Notes: generated by a model from the letters alone, not told the origin. DNA of 12,342 nt from Tessaracoccus flavescens (GCA_020741375.1 DYZF01000225.1:1-12342); one strand, 5' to 3'. Counted from the stretch's first letter, positions 1 to 8,184 are shown. Program-made: numbers and translations.

Positions 1-851
1 TCGGGCTGAACTCCACGTCCTTCAATGGCGCCCGCCTCGTCGGTCCCGGTGCCGCGGGTCTGGCGATCGCGGCGTTCGGCGTCGGCCCCACGCTGCTGTT
101 CAACGCGCTGAGCTTCTTGGCGTTCATCGGCGCGATCATGGCGATGCGCGCCGACGAGTTGCACCCCGCCCCGCTGGCCAAGGCGAGGGGCGCTGCGCGG
201 GAGGGGCTGTCCTACCTGCGCCAACGCCCGGACATCATCGTCGTTCTCGTCATCGTCTTCATGCTCGGCACGTTCGGCATGAACTTCCAGATCTACAACG
301 CCACCATGGCGACGGAGGTCTTCGGGAAGGGCGCCACGGAGTACGGCATGCTCGGCACGATCATGGCCTTCGGCACGCTCGCCGGAGCACTCATGGCAGC
401 CCGCCGCGTGAAGCCCAGCTTCCGGACGCTGCTACTGGCGTTGGCCGGCTTCGCCGTCAGCACCGCCCTGCTCACCATCGCGCCGAACTACACCGTGTAT
501 TCGCTGCTGCTGATCCCCGCGGGGTTCTGCGCCCTCACCGTCATGACGACGGCGAACGCGTCCGTCCAACTCGCCACGGCCCCGGAGTTCCGTGGGCGCG
601 TCATGGCCATCTACGTGGCGATCTTCGTGGGCGGCACGCCGCTCGGCGCGCCCATCATCGGCTGGGTCGGGGAGATCCTAGGGCCCCGCGCGTCGGTCGC
701 GATCGGTGCAGTAGCCACAGGCCTCACCGTCATCGGCGTGCTCGCGTACCTGATGATCCACGACGGCCTCCGCCTCGCCGTCGAGCGCGGGCTGCCGCTG
801 CGGCTGCGCGTGCGGTGGGACCGTCAGCGGGCGTCGGAGGTTCCCGCCTAG
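1..851 (+). CDS. MFS transporter, MFS_3/EntS-like, 5'-truncated by window edge
   Basis: The reading frame is open from base 3 to the TAG at 849-851 and gives 282 visible residues, so the start lies upstream of the window. The first residues read NSTSFNGARLVGPGAAG, a signature of the MFS_3 family (transmembrane secretion effectors such as the enterobactin exporter EntS), where this helix lines the pore. Several hydrophobic segments follow (around IIVVLVIVFMLGTFGM, TLLLALAGFAVSTALLTIA, VAIFVGGTPLGAPIIGWVGE), consistent with roughly the last seven or eight of twelve membrane helices. The C-terminus is a short basic cytoplasmic tail. Members export siderophores, macrolides or other small hydrophobic compounds by proton antiport; the substrate here cannot be told. 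The neighbouring xylanase is convergent and separated by a strong terminator, so no functional link is implied. The family call is firm, the substrate unknown. Confidence 0.88.
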   Translation, partial: GLNSTSFNGARLVGPGAAGLAIAAFGVGPTLLFNALSFLAFIGAIMAMRADELHPAPLAKARGAAREGLSYLRQRPDIIVVLVIVFMLGTFGMNFQIYNATMATEVFGKGATEYGMLGTIMAFGTLAGALMAARRVKPSFRTLLLALAGFAVSTALLTIAPNYTVYSLLLIPAGFCALTVMTTANASVQLATAPEFRGRVMAIYVAIFVGGTPLGAPIIGWVGEILGPRASVAIGAVATGLTVIGVLAYLMIHDGLRLAVERGLPLRLRVRWDRQRASEVPA

Positions 852-865
852 GAGAGTGGCTCGAG

Positions 866-912
866 ACGACGCGTGGCCCGCACCCGGAGAAGGTGCGGGC
901 CACGTTCGTCGT
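866..912. terminator. Bidirectional intrinsic terminator between convergent MFS and xylanase genes
   Basis: A perfect 13-bp stem (872-884 CGTGGCCCGCACC with 892-904) closes a 7-base loop. It is extended by a further 6-bp outer stem (866-871 ACGACG with 907-912 CGTCGT), interrupted only by a two-base bulge TT at 905-906. The structure starts 15 bases after the transporter stop and ends 6 bases before the xylanase stop on the other strand. It can therefore end both convergent transcripts. There is no long T-run, as is common in high-GC actinobacteria. Confidence 0.85.
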
Positions 913-917
913 GAGGG

Positions 918-2528
918 TTACTTCAGCTTCAGCGATGCGATGGCGTCAGCCAGCGCCGCCTGGGCCGCGTTGACCTCGGCTTGGCCCTTGCTGGACTTGA
1001 TGACGGCGTTCGCCTTGCCCAGAGCGCTCTTGACGGCGCCGAGGCTCTTTCCGGTGTACACGTTGCCGCGCAGATCCAACGCCTTGGCCTCGGCCACCGT
1101 CGCCGCGAGGGCGGAGGTGTCGACGACCGGCTTCTTGAGCCCCAGCCATGCCTCGGGGTCAGCGACCGCCGGGGCCGACAGCTTCTCGGACCAATCCCGG
1201 TTGAAGAGCTGCGGGTTGTGCGTCGCACGCCAGTTCAGGTAGTCGTTCAGACCCCAGAACGTGACGCGATCCATGTCCTGCGAGTACTTCTTGTAGACGG
1301 CGAAGTACTCCGCGAAGCGCTGGGCCTGGATGGCTTCGAGTTCCGTGCGGCTCTCGATCTTGCCCACCCAATAGGTGAAGCCGTCCTTGTAGAAGCGGGC
1401 GGCGACGCTCTCGTCGTTCAGAACGGCGTAGTTCGCCTTGTCCGTGCCCTCGGGCTCCGCGTTCCAGGCCTCCCACACCTGCAGATCCAGTTCGCTCACG
1501 TTCGCGGTGAATCCGGCATCGATGATCAGTTGGAGCGAACGCTCGACGGAGGCGTCGTTCGAGCAGGCGCCCGGCTTCCATTCCTCGGCGTTGTCGTCGA
1601 CGAGCTCAGGCAGGAGCGTGAGATCCGAGCAGGCGAAGGCCGGCGTCTGGTTGATGTAGTTGTGCGACTGCAGGCCGATGGTTTCGATCAGCTGGCGCGG
1701 ATCGTCGGGGTATTGCGCTGCGTAGCGCTCGTTGAGTTCCGTCGCCATCGCGAGGATGGCCTTCGCCTTGCCCTCGGACTGGAAGACGTTGAAGTCGTTG
1801 TACTCCAACTTCGTCTCGGGCCCGTACTGGCGGGCGAAGACGAACGCATCGTAGATGAAGTCGCCCGGGCGCTCGCCGGCTTCGACGTCCATGTCGGTGG
1901 TATAGGCGTTGTACCAGCCCGAGTAGCTGTAATCGGTGGGATTGCCGCGGAGGAAGTCCTCCCAGTTCTGCGTCTCGGGATCGAAGGAGCCGATGCCGTC
2001 GACGAAGGCCTCATTGACGACGTCCCAGGAGACGACGCGACCCTTGAAGTGGGTGAGCACCTCCTTGATGTAGCGCTCCATGTTCGCCTTGGCGGCGTCG
2101 CGGCCGCCCTGGAAGATGCGAGCGGGGGACTGGCTGTGCCACACGAGGACGTGCCCATGGACGTCGATGCCACGCTCGAGGCTCTCGTCCACGAAATAGT
2201 CGGCCGGGGCGAAGTTGAACGTCCACTCGCCGGTGTCCGGGTTGATGTTCTGGTTGGGGAGCAACTGGTCCGGCTTCATGATGTTTTCGGCCGTCATGAC
2301 GTTGTAGTGACGCTCCACCTGTGCCCAGTTGGGGGAGACCTCTTCATAGGTTTGGGGTCCGGAGTAGATGTTGCCCACCTTGAAGTAGTCCGAATAGACA
2401 TCCTTCAGCGGGGGAATGAGTCCGTCGTCGGGCGCGCCGTGCGCTGGCATCGCGATTGTCGCCAGCGCCAAGGCGGCGCCGAGTCCGACGAGCTTGAGAA
2501 TTCGGGGCTTGCGGGGGTTGGTAGCCAC
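918..2528 (-). CDS. Secreted GH10 endo-1,4-beta-xylanase with C-terminal FIVAR module
   Basis: This 536-residue protein hydrolyses internal beta-1,4 bonds of xylan outside the cell. Residues 1-32 form a signal peptide: basic NPRKPRILK, then a hydrophobic core, then a likely cut near MPAHGA. The GH10 barrel spans about residues 35-460, with TAENIMKPDQ (79-88), HGHVLVWHSQSP (124-135), the acid/base Glu173 in WDVVNEAF, the nucleophile Glu346 in SELDLQ, and FWGLND (424-429). Residues 470-534 form a three-helix FIVAR-type module (ALAATVAEAKALDLRG ... NAAQAALADAIASL), usually found in cell-surface or extracellular glycan-active proteins. I chose the GTG at 2528 because AGAAAGGA lies six bases upstream and it gives a clean signal peptide; an in-frame start at 2666 would add 46 non-signal residues and overlaps the operator. 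The gene stands alone and is probably xylose-induced (see operator). Family call is very secure; the FIVAR role is inferred. Confidence 0.95.
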   Translation of the reverse strand: MATNPRKPRILKLVGLGAALALATIAMPAHGAPDDGLIPPLKDVYSDYFKVGNIYSGPQTYEEVSPNWAQVERHYNVMTAENIMKPDQLLPNQNINPDTGEWTFNFAPADYFVDESLERGIDVHGHVLVWHSQSPARIFQGGRDAAKANMERYIKEVLTHFKGRVVSWDVVNEAFVDGIGSFDPETQNWEDFLRGNPTDYSYSGWYNAYTTDMDVEAGERPGDFIYDAFVFARQYGPETKLEYNDFNVFQSEGKAKAILAMATELNERYAAQYPDDPRQLIETIGLQSHNYINQTPAFACSDLTLLPELVDDNAEEWKPGACSNDASVERSLQLIIDAGFTANVSELDLQVWEAWNAEPEGTDKANYAVLNDESVAARFYKDGFTYWVGKIESRTELEAIQAQRFAEYFAVYKKYSQDMDRVTFWGLNDYLNWRATHNPQLFNRDWSEKLSAPAVADPEAWLGLKKPVVDTSALAATVAEAKALDLRGNVYTGKSLGAVKSALGKANAVIKSSKGQAEVNAAQAALADAIASLKLK

Positions 2529-2591
2529 CGTGGGTCCTTTCTTCTGGAGCCTCCGGCGTCCGGCAGCGTCGATGCAGGTGCCGGATCCGTG

Positions 2592-2630
2592 CAGAGCGCG
2601 GGTGCGCTCTGGCAAGGCCTTCTTTGGCCT
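2592..2630 (-). promoter_or_regulatory. Structured 5' leader of the xylanase mRNA (two hairpins)
   Basis: The predicted xylanase transcript has about 140 untranslated bases. Within it lie a perfect 8-bp hairpin (CAGAGCGC at 2592-2599 with GCGCTCTG at 2604-2611, loop of four) and, further 5' on the transcript, a 5-bp hairpin (AGGCC at 2615-2619 with GGCCT at 2626-2630). Neither is followed by a T-run, so a terminator function is not supported. Stabilisation of the mRNA or modulation of translation is possible. The structure is seen; the function is unknown. Confidence 0.35.
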
Positions 2631-2645
2631 GAGGCGAGAGTGGAT

Positions 2646-2672
2646 ATTAATTTGGTTCAGCACCAAACTAAT
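2646..2672. promoter_or_regulatory. Palindromic operator, XylR (ROK family)-like
   Basis: Two 11-base arms, ATTAATTTGGT (2646-2656) and ACCAAACTAAT (2662-2672), surround a 5-base centre and match at 10 of 11 positions. Read on the xylanase strand the half-sites are TTAGTTTG and CAAATTAA, nine bases apart. That is the same half-sites and spacing as the xyl operator bound by the Bacillus ROK-family repressor XylR (TTAGTTTG and CAAACTAA, from memory). It covers the predicted xylanase start point (about 2670), so bound repressor would block initiation; xylose would be the expected inducer. No regulator gene is in the window. Confidence 0.72.
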
Positions 2673-2676
2673 GATG

Positions 2677-2706
2677 ACCCTAAGGTGAGCCCAGTGTCAG
2701 GGTCAA
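2677..2706 (-). promoter_or_regulatory. Xylanase promoter
   Basis: On the minus strand TTGACC (2701-2706) is followed by an 18-base spacer and TAGGGT (2677-2682), a reasonable SigA-type promoter for a high-GC actinobacterium. The start point would fall near 2670, inside the 27-bp palindrome, which is the usual geometry for simple repression. The box assignment is by eye. Confidence 0.55.
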
Positions 2707-2739
2707 GGGGTTTCGAAGAGTTTCCAAACGGAGGCAGGA

Positions 2740-2832
2740 TTGGGCGAGAACGGGGAGGCGACGCAACGGGCAGATCTGTGGCGGTGGAACAGCCGCCGCG
2801 CGGCGTGCGCCACGTGTAACCTGCCGCCGTGA
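2740..2832 (+). CDS. Candidate Trp-rich leader peptide upstream of trpB
   Basis: A 30-codon ORF starts with TTG at 2740, five bases after a strong Shine-Dalgarno GGAGG (2730-2734). Its codons 14-16 are Trp-Arg-Trp (TGG CGG TGG, 2779-2787), and its TGA stop at 2830-2832 overlaps the trpB GTG start as GTGA. trpB has no Shine-Dalgarno of its own, so coupling to this ORF would explain how trpB is translated. The Trp codons overlap GGCGG (2780-2784), which can pair either with CCGCC at 2793-2797 or with CCGCC at 2824-2828 next to the trpB start. A ribosome stalled for lack of Trp-tRNA would change that choice. Against it: the start is TTG, no clear promoter is visible, and G/C-rich DNA pairs easily by chance. 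The competing view is a leaderless trpB mRNA. Confidence 0.4.
   Translation: MGENGEATQRADLWRWNSRRAACATCNLPP
2817..2822 (+). promoter_or_regulatory. Possible -10 box for a leaderless trpB transcript
   Basis: TAACCT lies exactly at -12 to -7 relative to the G of the trpB GTG, the geometry expected if transcription starts at the start codon. Leaderless genes are common in actinobacteria and this would also explain the missing Shine-Dalgarno. No convincing -35 box is seen. This conflicts with the leader-peptide reading of the same region; both could also operate from two promoters. Confidence 0.3.
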
Positions 2833-4019
2833 CCAACGATGGATTCTTCGGGCCCTATGGCGGCCGTTTCGTCCCCCCGCACCTCGAGGCTCCGCTCGCC
2901 GAGGTGGCAGAAGCCTACGAGGAGGCAAAGAACGACCCCGCGTTCATCGCCGAATACGAGGCGCTCCTCAGCGACTACGTCGGCCGACCCTCACCGCTGT
3001 TCAAGGCCGAGCGGCTCACCGAGGCGTTGGGTGGCGCCACCATCTACCTGAAGCGCGAAGACCTGAACCACACGGGCGCGCACAAGATCAACCACTGCTT
3101 GGGGGAGGCGCTGCTCGCCAAGCGGATGGGCAAGAAGAAGCTCCTCGCGGAGACCGGAGCGGGGCAGCACGGCGTCGCGCTCGCCACTGCCGCGGCTCTC
3201 GTGGGTCTCGAATGCGAGATCCACATGGGCGCCATCGACATCGCCAAGCAGCATCCCAACGTCGTGCGGATGAAGCTGCTCGGCGCGACGGTTGTGCCGG
3301 TGACCGACGGCGGCGCCTGCCTCAAGGACGCCGTCGATTCCGCCTTCGGTGTGTGGGCGGCCGACTACCACGACACCTTCTTCGCTATCGGATCCGTCGT
3401 GGGGCCGCACCCGTACCCGACGATGGTGCGCGATTTCCAGTCGGTGGTCGGCCGCGAGGCCCGCGCGCAGATCCTGGAGAAGGAGGGGCGCCTGCCCGAC
3501 GCGCTCGTCGCGTGCGTGGGTGGCGGCTCCAACGCGATGGGGCTGTTCAACGCCTTCCTCGACGACGCGGACGTCGCCATCTACGGGGTGGAGCCCGCCG
3601 GGCGCAGCCTCGAGGTCGTCGGTGAGCACGCGGCCACGATGACGCTGGGTTCCGACGGCATGCTCCACGGCATGAAGACCATCGTCCTGCAGGGCGCCGA
3701 CGGCGAACCCACGGCCGTGCACTCGATCGCATCCGGGCTCGACTACCCGGGCGTCGGCCCGCAGCACGCGTACCTCAAGGACACCGGTCGCGTCCAGTAC
3801 GTGCACGCCTCGGACACGGAGACGCTGGAGGCGTTCCAGTTGCTCTGCCGCACCGAGGGCATCATCCCCGCGCTCGAATCGAGCCACGCCTTGGCCCACG
3901 CCATGCGCATCGCCCCGGAGGTGGGCGGCGACAAGGTGATTGTGGTCAACCTGAGCGGTCGCGGCGACAAGGACATCGATTACGTCGACGAGCGCCTCGC
4001 GGAGCTGGGTAACAGCTGA
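2829..4019 (+). CDS. trpB: Tryptophan synthase beta chain
   Basis: TrpB condenses indole with L-serine to give L-tryptophan, using pyridoxal phosphate, normally as the beta subunit of the alpha2-beta2 complex in the cytoplasm. At 396 residues it has the standard length. Visible motifs are the PLP lysine Lys86 in HTGAHKINH, the catalytic Glu108 in [11 protein letters not shown], the phosphate-binding GGGSN (231-235), Asp305 in [12 protein letters not shown], Glu349 in [11 protein letters not shown], and LSGRGDKD (375-382). The GTG at 2829 is chosen because the family N-terminus ([11 protein letters not shown]) follows directly. No trpA, trpC or trpE is next to it, so it is either an orphan locus or a second, standalone TrpB; the sequence looks like ordinary TrpB1. 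It ends at a terminator facing the convergent icd gene. Regulation may involve the candidate Trp leader just upstream. Confidence 0.96.
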   Translation: MTNDGFFGPYGGRFVPPHLEAPLAEVAEAYEEAKNDPAFIAEYEALLSDYVGRPSPLFKAERLTEALGGATIYLKREDLNHTGAHKINHCLGEALLAKRMGKKKLLAETGAGQHGVALATAAALVGLECEIHMGAIDIAKQHPNVVRMKLLGATVVPVTDGGACLKDAVDSAFGVWAADYHDTFFAIGSVVGPHPYPTMVRDFQSVVGREARAQILEKEGRLPDALVACVGGGSNAMGLFNAFLDDADVAIYGVEPAGRSLEVVGEHAATMTLGSDGMLHGMKTIVLQGADGEPTAVHSIASGLDYPGVGPQHAYLKDTGRVQYVHASDTETLEAFQLLCRTEGIIPALESSHALAHAMRIAPEVGGDKVIVVNLSGRGDKDIDYVDERLAELGNS

Positions 4020-4025
4020 GCACCG

Positions 4026-4068
4026 CTGATTGAGTTGCCGGCGTCGCGTGCGCGGGGCGCTGAATCAG
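4026..4068. repeat. Imperfect inverted-repeat element between trpB and icd
   Basis: CTGATT (4026-4031) and AATCAG (4063-4068) are inverted copies around a very G/C-rich core, immediately 3' of trpB. It resembles the short dispersed palindromic intergenic elements of high-GC actinobacteria that begin GATTGAGT. This likeness is from memory; only one copy is visible here, so repeat status is unproven. Confidence 0.25.
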
Positions 4069-4076
4069 TAGAAACC

Positions 4077-4108
4077 AAGACGCCCACGGCCGAAACCGTG
4101 GGCGTCTT
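4077..4108. terminator. Bidirectional intrinsic terminator between trpB and icd
   Basis: A perfect 13-bp stem (AAGACGCCCACGG at 4077-4089 with 4096-4108) closes a 6-base loop CCGAAA. It lies 57 bases after the trpB stop and 16 bases beyond the icd stop on the other strand, so it can serve both convergent genes. Confidence 0.85.
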
Positions 4109-4124
4109 AGCGTCTAGCGATGGG

Positions 4125-6406
<2,282 letters not shown>

Positions 6407-6439
6407 CGGCGAACACCGACGTCCACCGGGCTTGCTCCT

Positions 6440-6468
6440 TTGGACTAAACCGGCTGATTGGGTAGCCT
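6440..6468 (+). promoter_or_regulatory. Promoter of the DUF3073 gene
   Basis: TTGGAC (6440-6445), a 17-base spacer and TAGCCT (6463-6468) form a good SigA-type promoter. The predicted start near 6475 leaves about 60 untranslated bases before the ATG at 6538, including AAGGGGG about ten bases ahead of the start codon. Confidence 0.6.
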
Positions 6469-6537
6469 GTACCCCACGAGTATCTGACAAATTCCGCGGC
6501 AAGGCCGCGAGGGACAAGGCAAGGGGGTCGACCCGAT

Positions 6538-6765
6538 ATGGGGCGCGGCCGTGCAAAGGCGAAGCAGACGAGGGTTGCCCGGGATCTGAAGTATCGCCCG
6601 GTTGACACTGATTTTGCGTCACTCGAGCGAGAGCTCCGTGGCGATAACTACGTCGACGATGTTGACATCACCGAAGAGGTGCCCGACGCCTACGCAGATC
6701 TTGCGGAGCAGTACGACGGATACGCCGACGAAGACGACGACTACGAAGAGCGTCGCTCCTCCTGA
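6538..6765 (+). CDS. DUF3073 family protein
   Basis: This 75-residue protein starts with the DUF3073 signature MGRGRAKAKQTRVARDLKYR: a basic, probably nucleic-acid-compatible N-terminus, then a conserved TDF..LERELRG segment, and a strongly acidic, Tyr- and Asp-rich tail (YADLAEQYDGYADEDDDYEE). The charge asymmetry, basic first third and acidic last third, is typical of the family. DUF3073 is widespread and largely confined to Actinomycetota; its function is not established. The ATG at 6538 follows an AAGGGGG ribosome-binding site and a good promoter. The next gene on the same strand overlaps or is tightly coupled to its 3' end, suggesting a two-gene operon. Family call is strong from the N-terminus. 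Confidence 0.88.
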   Translation: MGRGRAKAKQTRVARDLKYRPVDTDFASLERELRGDNYVDDVDITEEVPDAYADLAEQYDGYADEDDDYEERRSS

Positions 6766-7726
6766 TCCTCTGCCCTGGCAGCCGGATTCCGAGCTGCCGG
6801 GCTATCAGGCTGCCGTCCTGGAGTTGCCGGACGAACCCACTTATGCGCATGAGCCGGCCGGCTCGTTGGTCGCTACATTGGTGCGCCGCAATGAACCGAC
6901 GGCGTCGCTCGCGGTCCTCTACGTCCACGGGTGGAACGACTACTTCTTCCAGACGCACTTGGCCGATTCCATGGCCGAGTTGGGCTACGACTTCTACGCC
7001 GTCGATCTGCGCCGCTACGGGCGCTCGCTGCGGTCGAAGCAGTTGGCCGGCTACATCACCAAGCTCAGCGACTACTTCGTCGAGCTGGATCTGGCGCTGG
7101 CGGCCGTCAAGGCCGAGGGTCACGACGACGTCGTCCTCATGGGGCACTCCACGGGTGGTTTGACGGCGTGCCTGTTCGCGCATGAGCGGCCGGGCGAGCT
7201 CGCGGCGCTGGTGCTGAACTCTCCGTGGCTGGAGCTGCAGGGCAACGCGATCCTGCGACCAGTGACCCAGCCCATGATCACTGCCGCGCGCGCCGTCGCC
7301 CCGACGACGGCCCTTCCGCTCACAGAGAGCGGCTTCTACCGTCGCAGCACGCACCTCACCGAGGGTGGCGAGTGGTCCTACAACCTCAATCTCAAGGGCG
7401 ATCCGGCCTTCCTGATCCGCGTCGGCTGGTTCGCCGCGATCCTGGAGGGCCACGCCAAGGTGGCGGCCGGCCTCAGCATCGACTGCCCGATCCTCGTCGC
7501 CGTCAGCGAGCGCTCAGACTTCCGGCGCGTGTGGGACGACGCACTCTTGGCTGCCGACATCGTCCTCGACGTCGACCGCATCATGGAGCGCGGCTCAGAC
7601 CTCGGCAACCTAGTGGTGCTCGCCCGAATTCCCGACGCGCTGCACGATCTGGTGTTGTCGCGCCCCGCGGTGCGCGGCGTCGTCCTCGACGAGTACGCCC
7701 GCTTCCTGCGCTGCTACGCGCAGTAG
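6659..7726 (+). CDS. Alpha/beta hydrolase, lysophospholipase-like; start uncertain
   Basis: This serine hydrolase has the oxyanion-side HGWND, a VDLRRYGRS segment, and the nucleophile elbow GHSTGG (serine codon at 7148). A DALHDLVLS segment near the end supplies the likely catalytic histidine (codon at 7643). The fold resembles the Hydrolase_4/monoglyceride-lipase-like group; ester or acylglycerol substrates are plausible but unproven. No signal peptide is seen, so it is probably cytoplasmic. The real domain starts at about 6770 (PWQPDSELPGYQ). I give the ATG at 6659 as the boundary because it is the last ATG or GTG before the domain, but the 37 extra residues are a Thr/Pro-rich out-of-frame reading of the DUF3073 acidic tail. 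TTG 6602, GTG 6638 and TTG 6701 have the same problem. A CTG at 6770, four bases after the DUF3073 stop, is a coupled alternative. Family call secure, N-terminus not. Confidence 0.85.
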   Translation: MLTSPKRCPTPTQILRSSTTDTPTKTTTTKSVAPPDPLPWQPDSELPGYQAAVLELPDEPTYAHEPAGSLVATLVRRNEPTASLAVLYVHGWNDYFFQTHLADSMAELGYDFYAVDLRRYGRSLRSKQLAGYITKLSDYFVELDLALAAVKAEGHDDVVLMGHSTGGLTACLFAHERPGELAALVLNSPWLELQGNAILRPVTQPMITAARAVAPTTALPLTESGFYRRSTHLTEGGEWSYNLNLKGDPAFLIRVGWFAAILEGHAKVAAGLSIDCPILVAVSERSDFRRVWDDALLAADIVLDVDRIMERGSDLGNLVVLARIPDALHDLVLSRPAVRGVVLDEYARFLRCYAQ

Positions 7727-7745
7727 CCGGCGAATAGGGCCGCAT

Positions 7746-7775
7746 TTGTGGTCTGGGGGATCGTGCCCCTAGACT
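7746..7775 (+). promoter_or_regulatory. tRNA-Glu promoter
   Basis: TTGTGG (7746-7751), an 18-base spacer and TAGACT (7770-7775) lie just ahead of the tRNA-Glu gene at 7787. A bulged inverted repeat (GTCTGGGG with CCCCTAGAC) overlaps the promoter and may also end the hydrolase transcript. Confidence 0.5.
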
Positions 7776-7786
7776 TACCCGAGCTA

Positions 7787-7859
7787 GTCCCCATCGTCTA
7801 GCGGCCTAGGACCCCGCCCTTTCACGGCGGTAGCACGGGTTCGAATCCCGTTGGGGATG
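7787..7859 (+). tRNA. tRNA-Glu (anticodon UUC)
   Basis: A full 73-base cloverleaf is visible: acceptor GTCCCCA pairs with TGGGGAT (with a G1-U72 wobble), the anticodon stem is CCGCC/GGCGG with loop CTTTCAC (anticodon TTC at 7821-7823), and the T arm is ACGGG TTCGAAT CCCGT. The discriminator base is G and CCA is not encoded. It is the first of three clustered tRNAs. Confidence 0.96.
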
Positions 7860-7862
7860 CTC

Positions 7863-7886
7863 TTGCCCCAGTTTCGGCTGGGGCAA
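7863..7886 (+). terminator. Hairpin after tRNA-Glu
   Basis: A perfect 9-bp stem (TTGCCCCAG at 7863-7871 with CTGGGGCAA at 7878-7886) closes the loop TTTCGG directly after tRNA-Glu. There is no T-run, but its position and strength suggest a terminator or processing boundary, and a separate promoter precedes tRNA-Asp. Confidence 0.6.
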
Positions 7887-7917
7887 AACCGGTAGCGACA
7901 GCGCTGAAAACGCCGAT

Positions 7918-7947
7918 GTGACATCGGAACAAAGTGCACGCTATAGT
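7918..7947 (+). promoter_or_regulatory. Promoter of tRNA-Asp/tRNA-Phe
   Basis: GTGACA (7918-7923), an 18-base spacer and TATAGT (7942-7947), close to the SigA consensus, stand 34 bases before tRNA-Asp. With the hairpin at 7863-7886 this suggests that tRNA-Asp and tRNA-Phe form their own transcription unit. Confidence 0.65.
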
Positions 7948-7981
7948 TACCGGGCTGGCTCAGCCAGCAGGTCAAGAAATT

Positions 7982-8055
7982 GGCCCCGTAGCGCAGTTGG
8001 TTAGCGCGCCGCCCTGTCACGGCGGAGGTCGCGGGTTCGAGTCCCGTCGGGGTCG
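7982..8055 (+). tRNA. tRNA-Asp (anticodon GUC)
   Basis: The 74-base cloverleaf has acceptor GGCCCCG with CGGGGTC, anticodon stem CCGCC/GGCGG with loop CTGTCAC (anticodon GTC at 8016-8018), and T arm GCGGG TTCGAGT CCCGT, its first T-stem pair being G-U. The discriminator is G and CCA is not encoded. Confidence 0.96.
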
Positions 8056-8083
8056 CTAGGTCAGCGGAAACGCTAGGCCAGAT

Positions 8084-8160
8084 GGCCAGGTAGCTCAGTT
8101 GGTAGCAGCGTTCGCCTGAAAAGTGAAAGGTCGCCGGTTCGATCCCGGCCCTGGCCACCA
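8084..8160 (+). tRNA. tRNA-Phe (anticodon GAA), CCA encoded
   Basis: The 77-base gene includes the terminal CCA. Acceptor GGCCAGG pairs with CCTGGCC; the anticodon stem TTCGC/GTGAA has one G-U pair around the loop CTGAAAA (anticodon GAA); the T arm is GCCGG TTCGATC CCGGC. The D stem GCTC/CAGC carries a C-C mismatch at its inner pair (13-22), which is slightly unusual. It ends the tRNA cluster and is followed within three bases by a strong terminator. Confidence 0.95.
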
Positions 8161-8162
8161 GT

Positions 8163-8184
8163 ACCCCGCGAGAGCGGGGTTTTT
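8163..8184 (+). terminator. Intrinsic terminator of the tRNA cluster
   Basis: A perfect 7-bp stem (ACCCCGC at 8163-8169 with GCGGGGT at 8174-8180), a GAGA tetraloop and a run of five T (8180-8184) make a textbook Rho-independent terminator just after tRNA-Phe. Confidence 0.92.

Noticed and set aside
2529..2666. 46-codon N-terminal extension of the xylanase
   Set aside because: It would place the start inside the operator, has no ribosome-binding site, and buries the signal peptide.
981..2819. Plus-strand ORF of 612 codons opposite the xylanase
   Set aside because: Mirror frame of a high-GC gene with no recognisable domain; the opposite strand has full GH10 motifs and a signal peptide.
2991..3899. 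Minus-strand ORF of 302 codons inside trpB
   Set aside because: Shadow of trpB with His/Val/Gly-rich composition and no domain.
7784..8158. Minus-strand ORF of 124 codons with GIEPATF, GLEPATS and GIRTRA motifs
   Set aside because: This is the antisense of the three tRNA genes; such motifs are a well-known source of spurious proteins.
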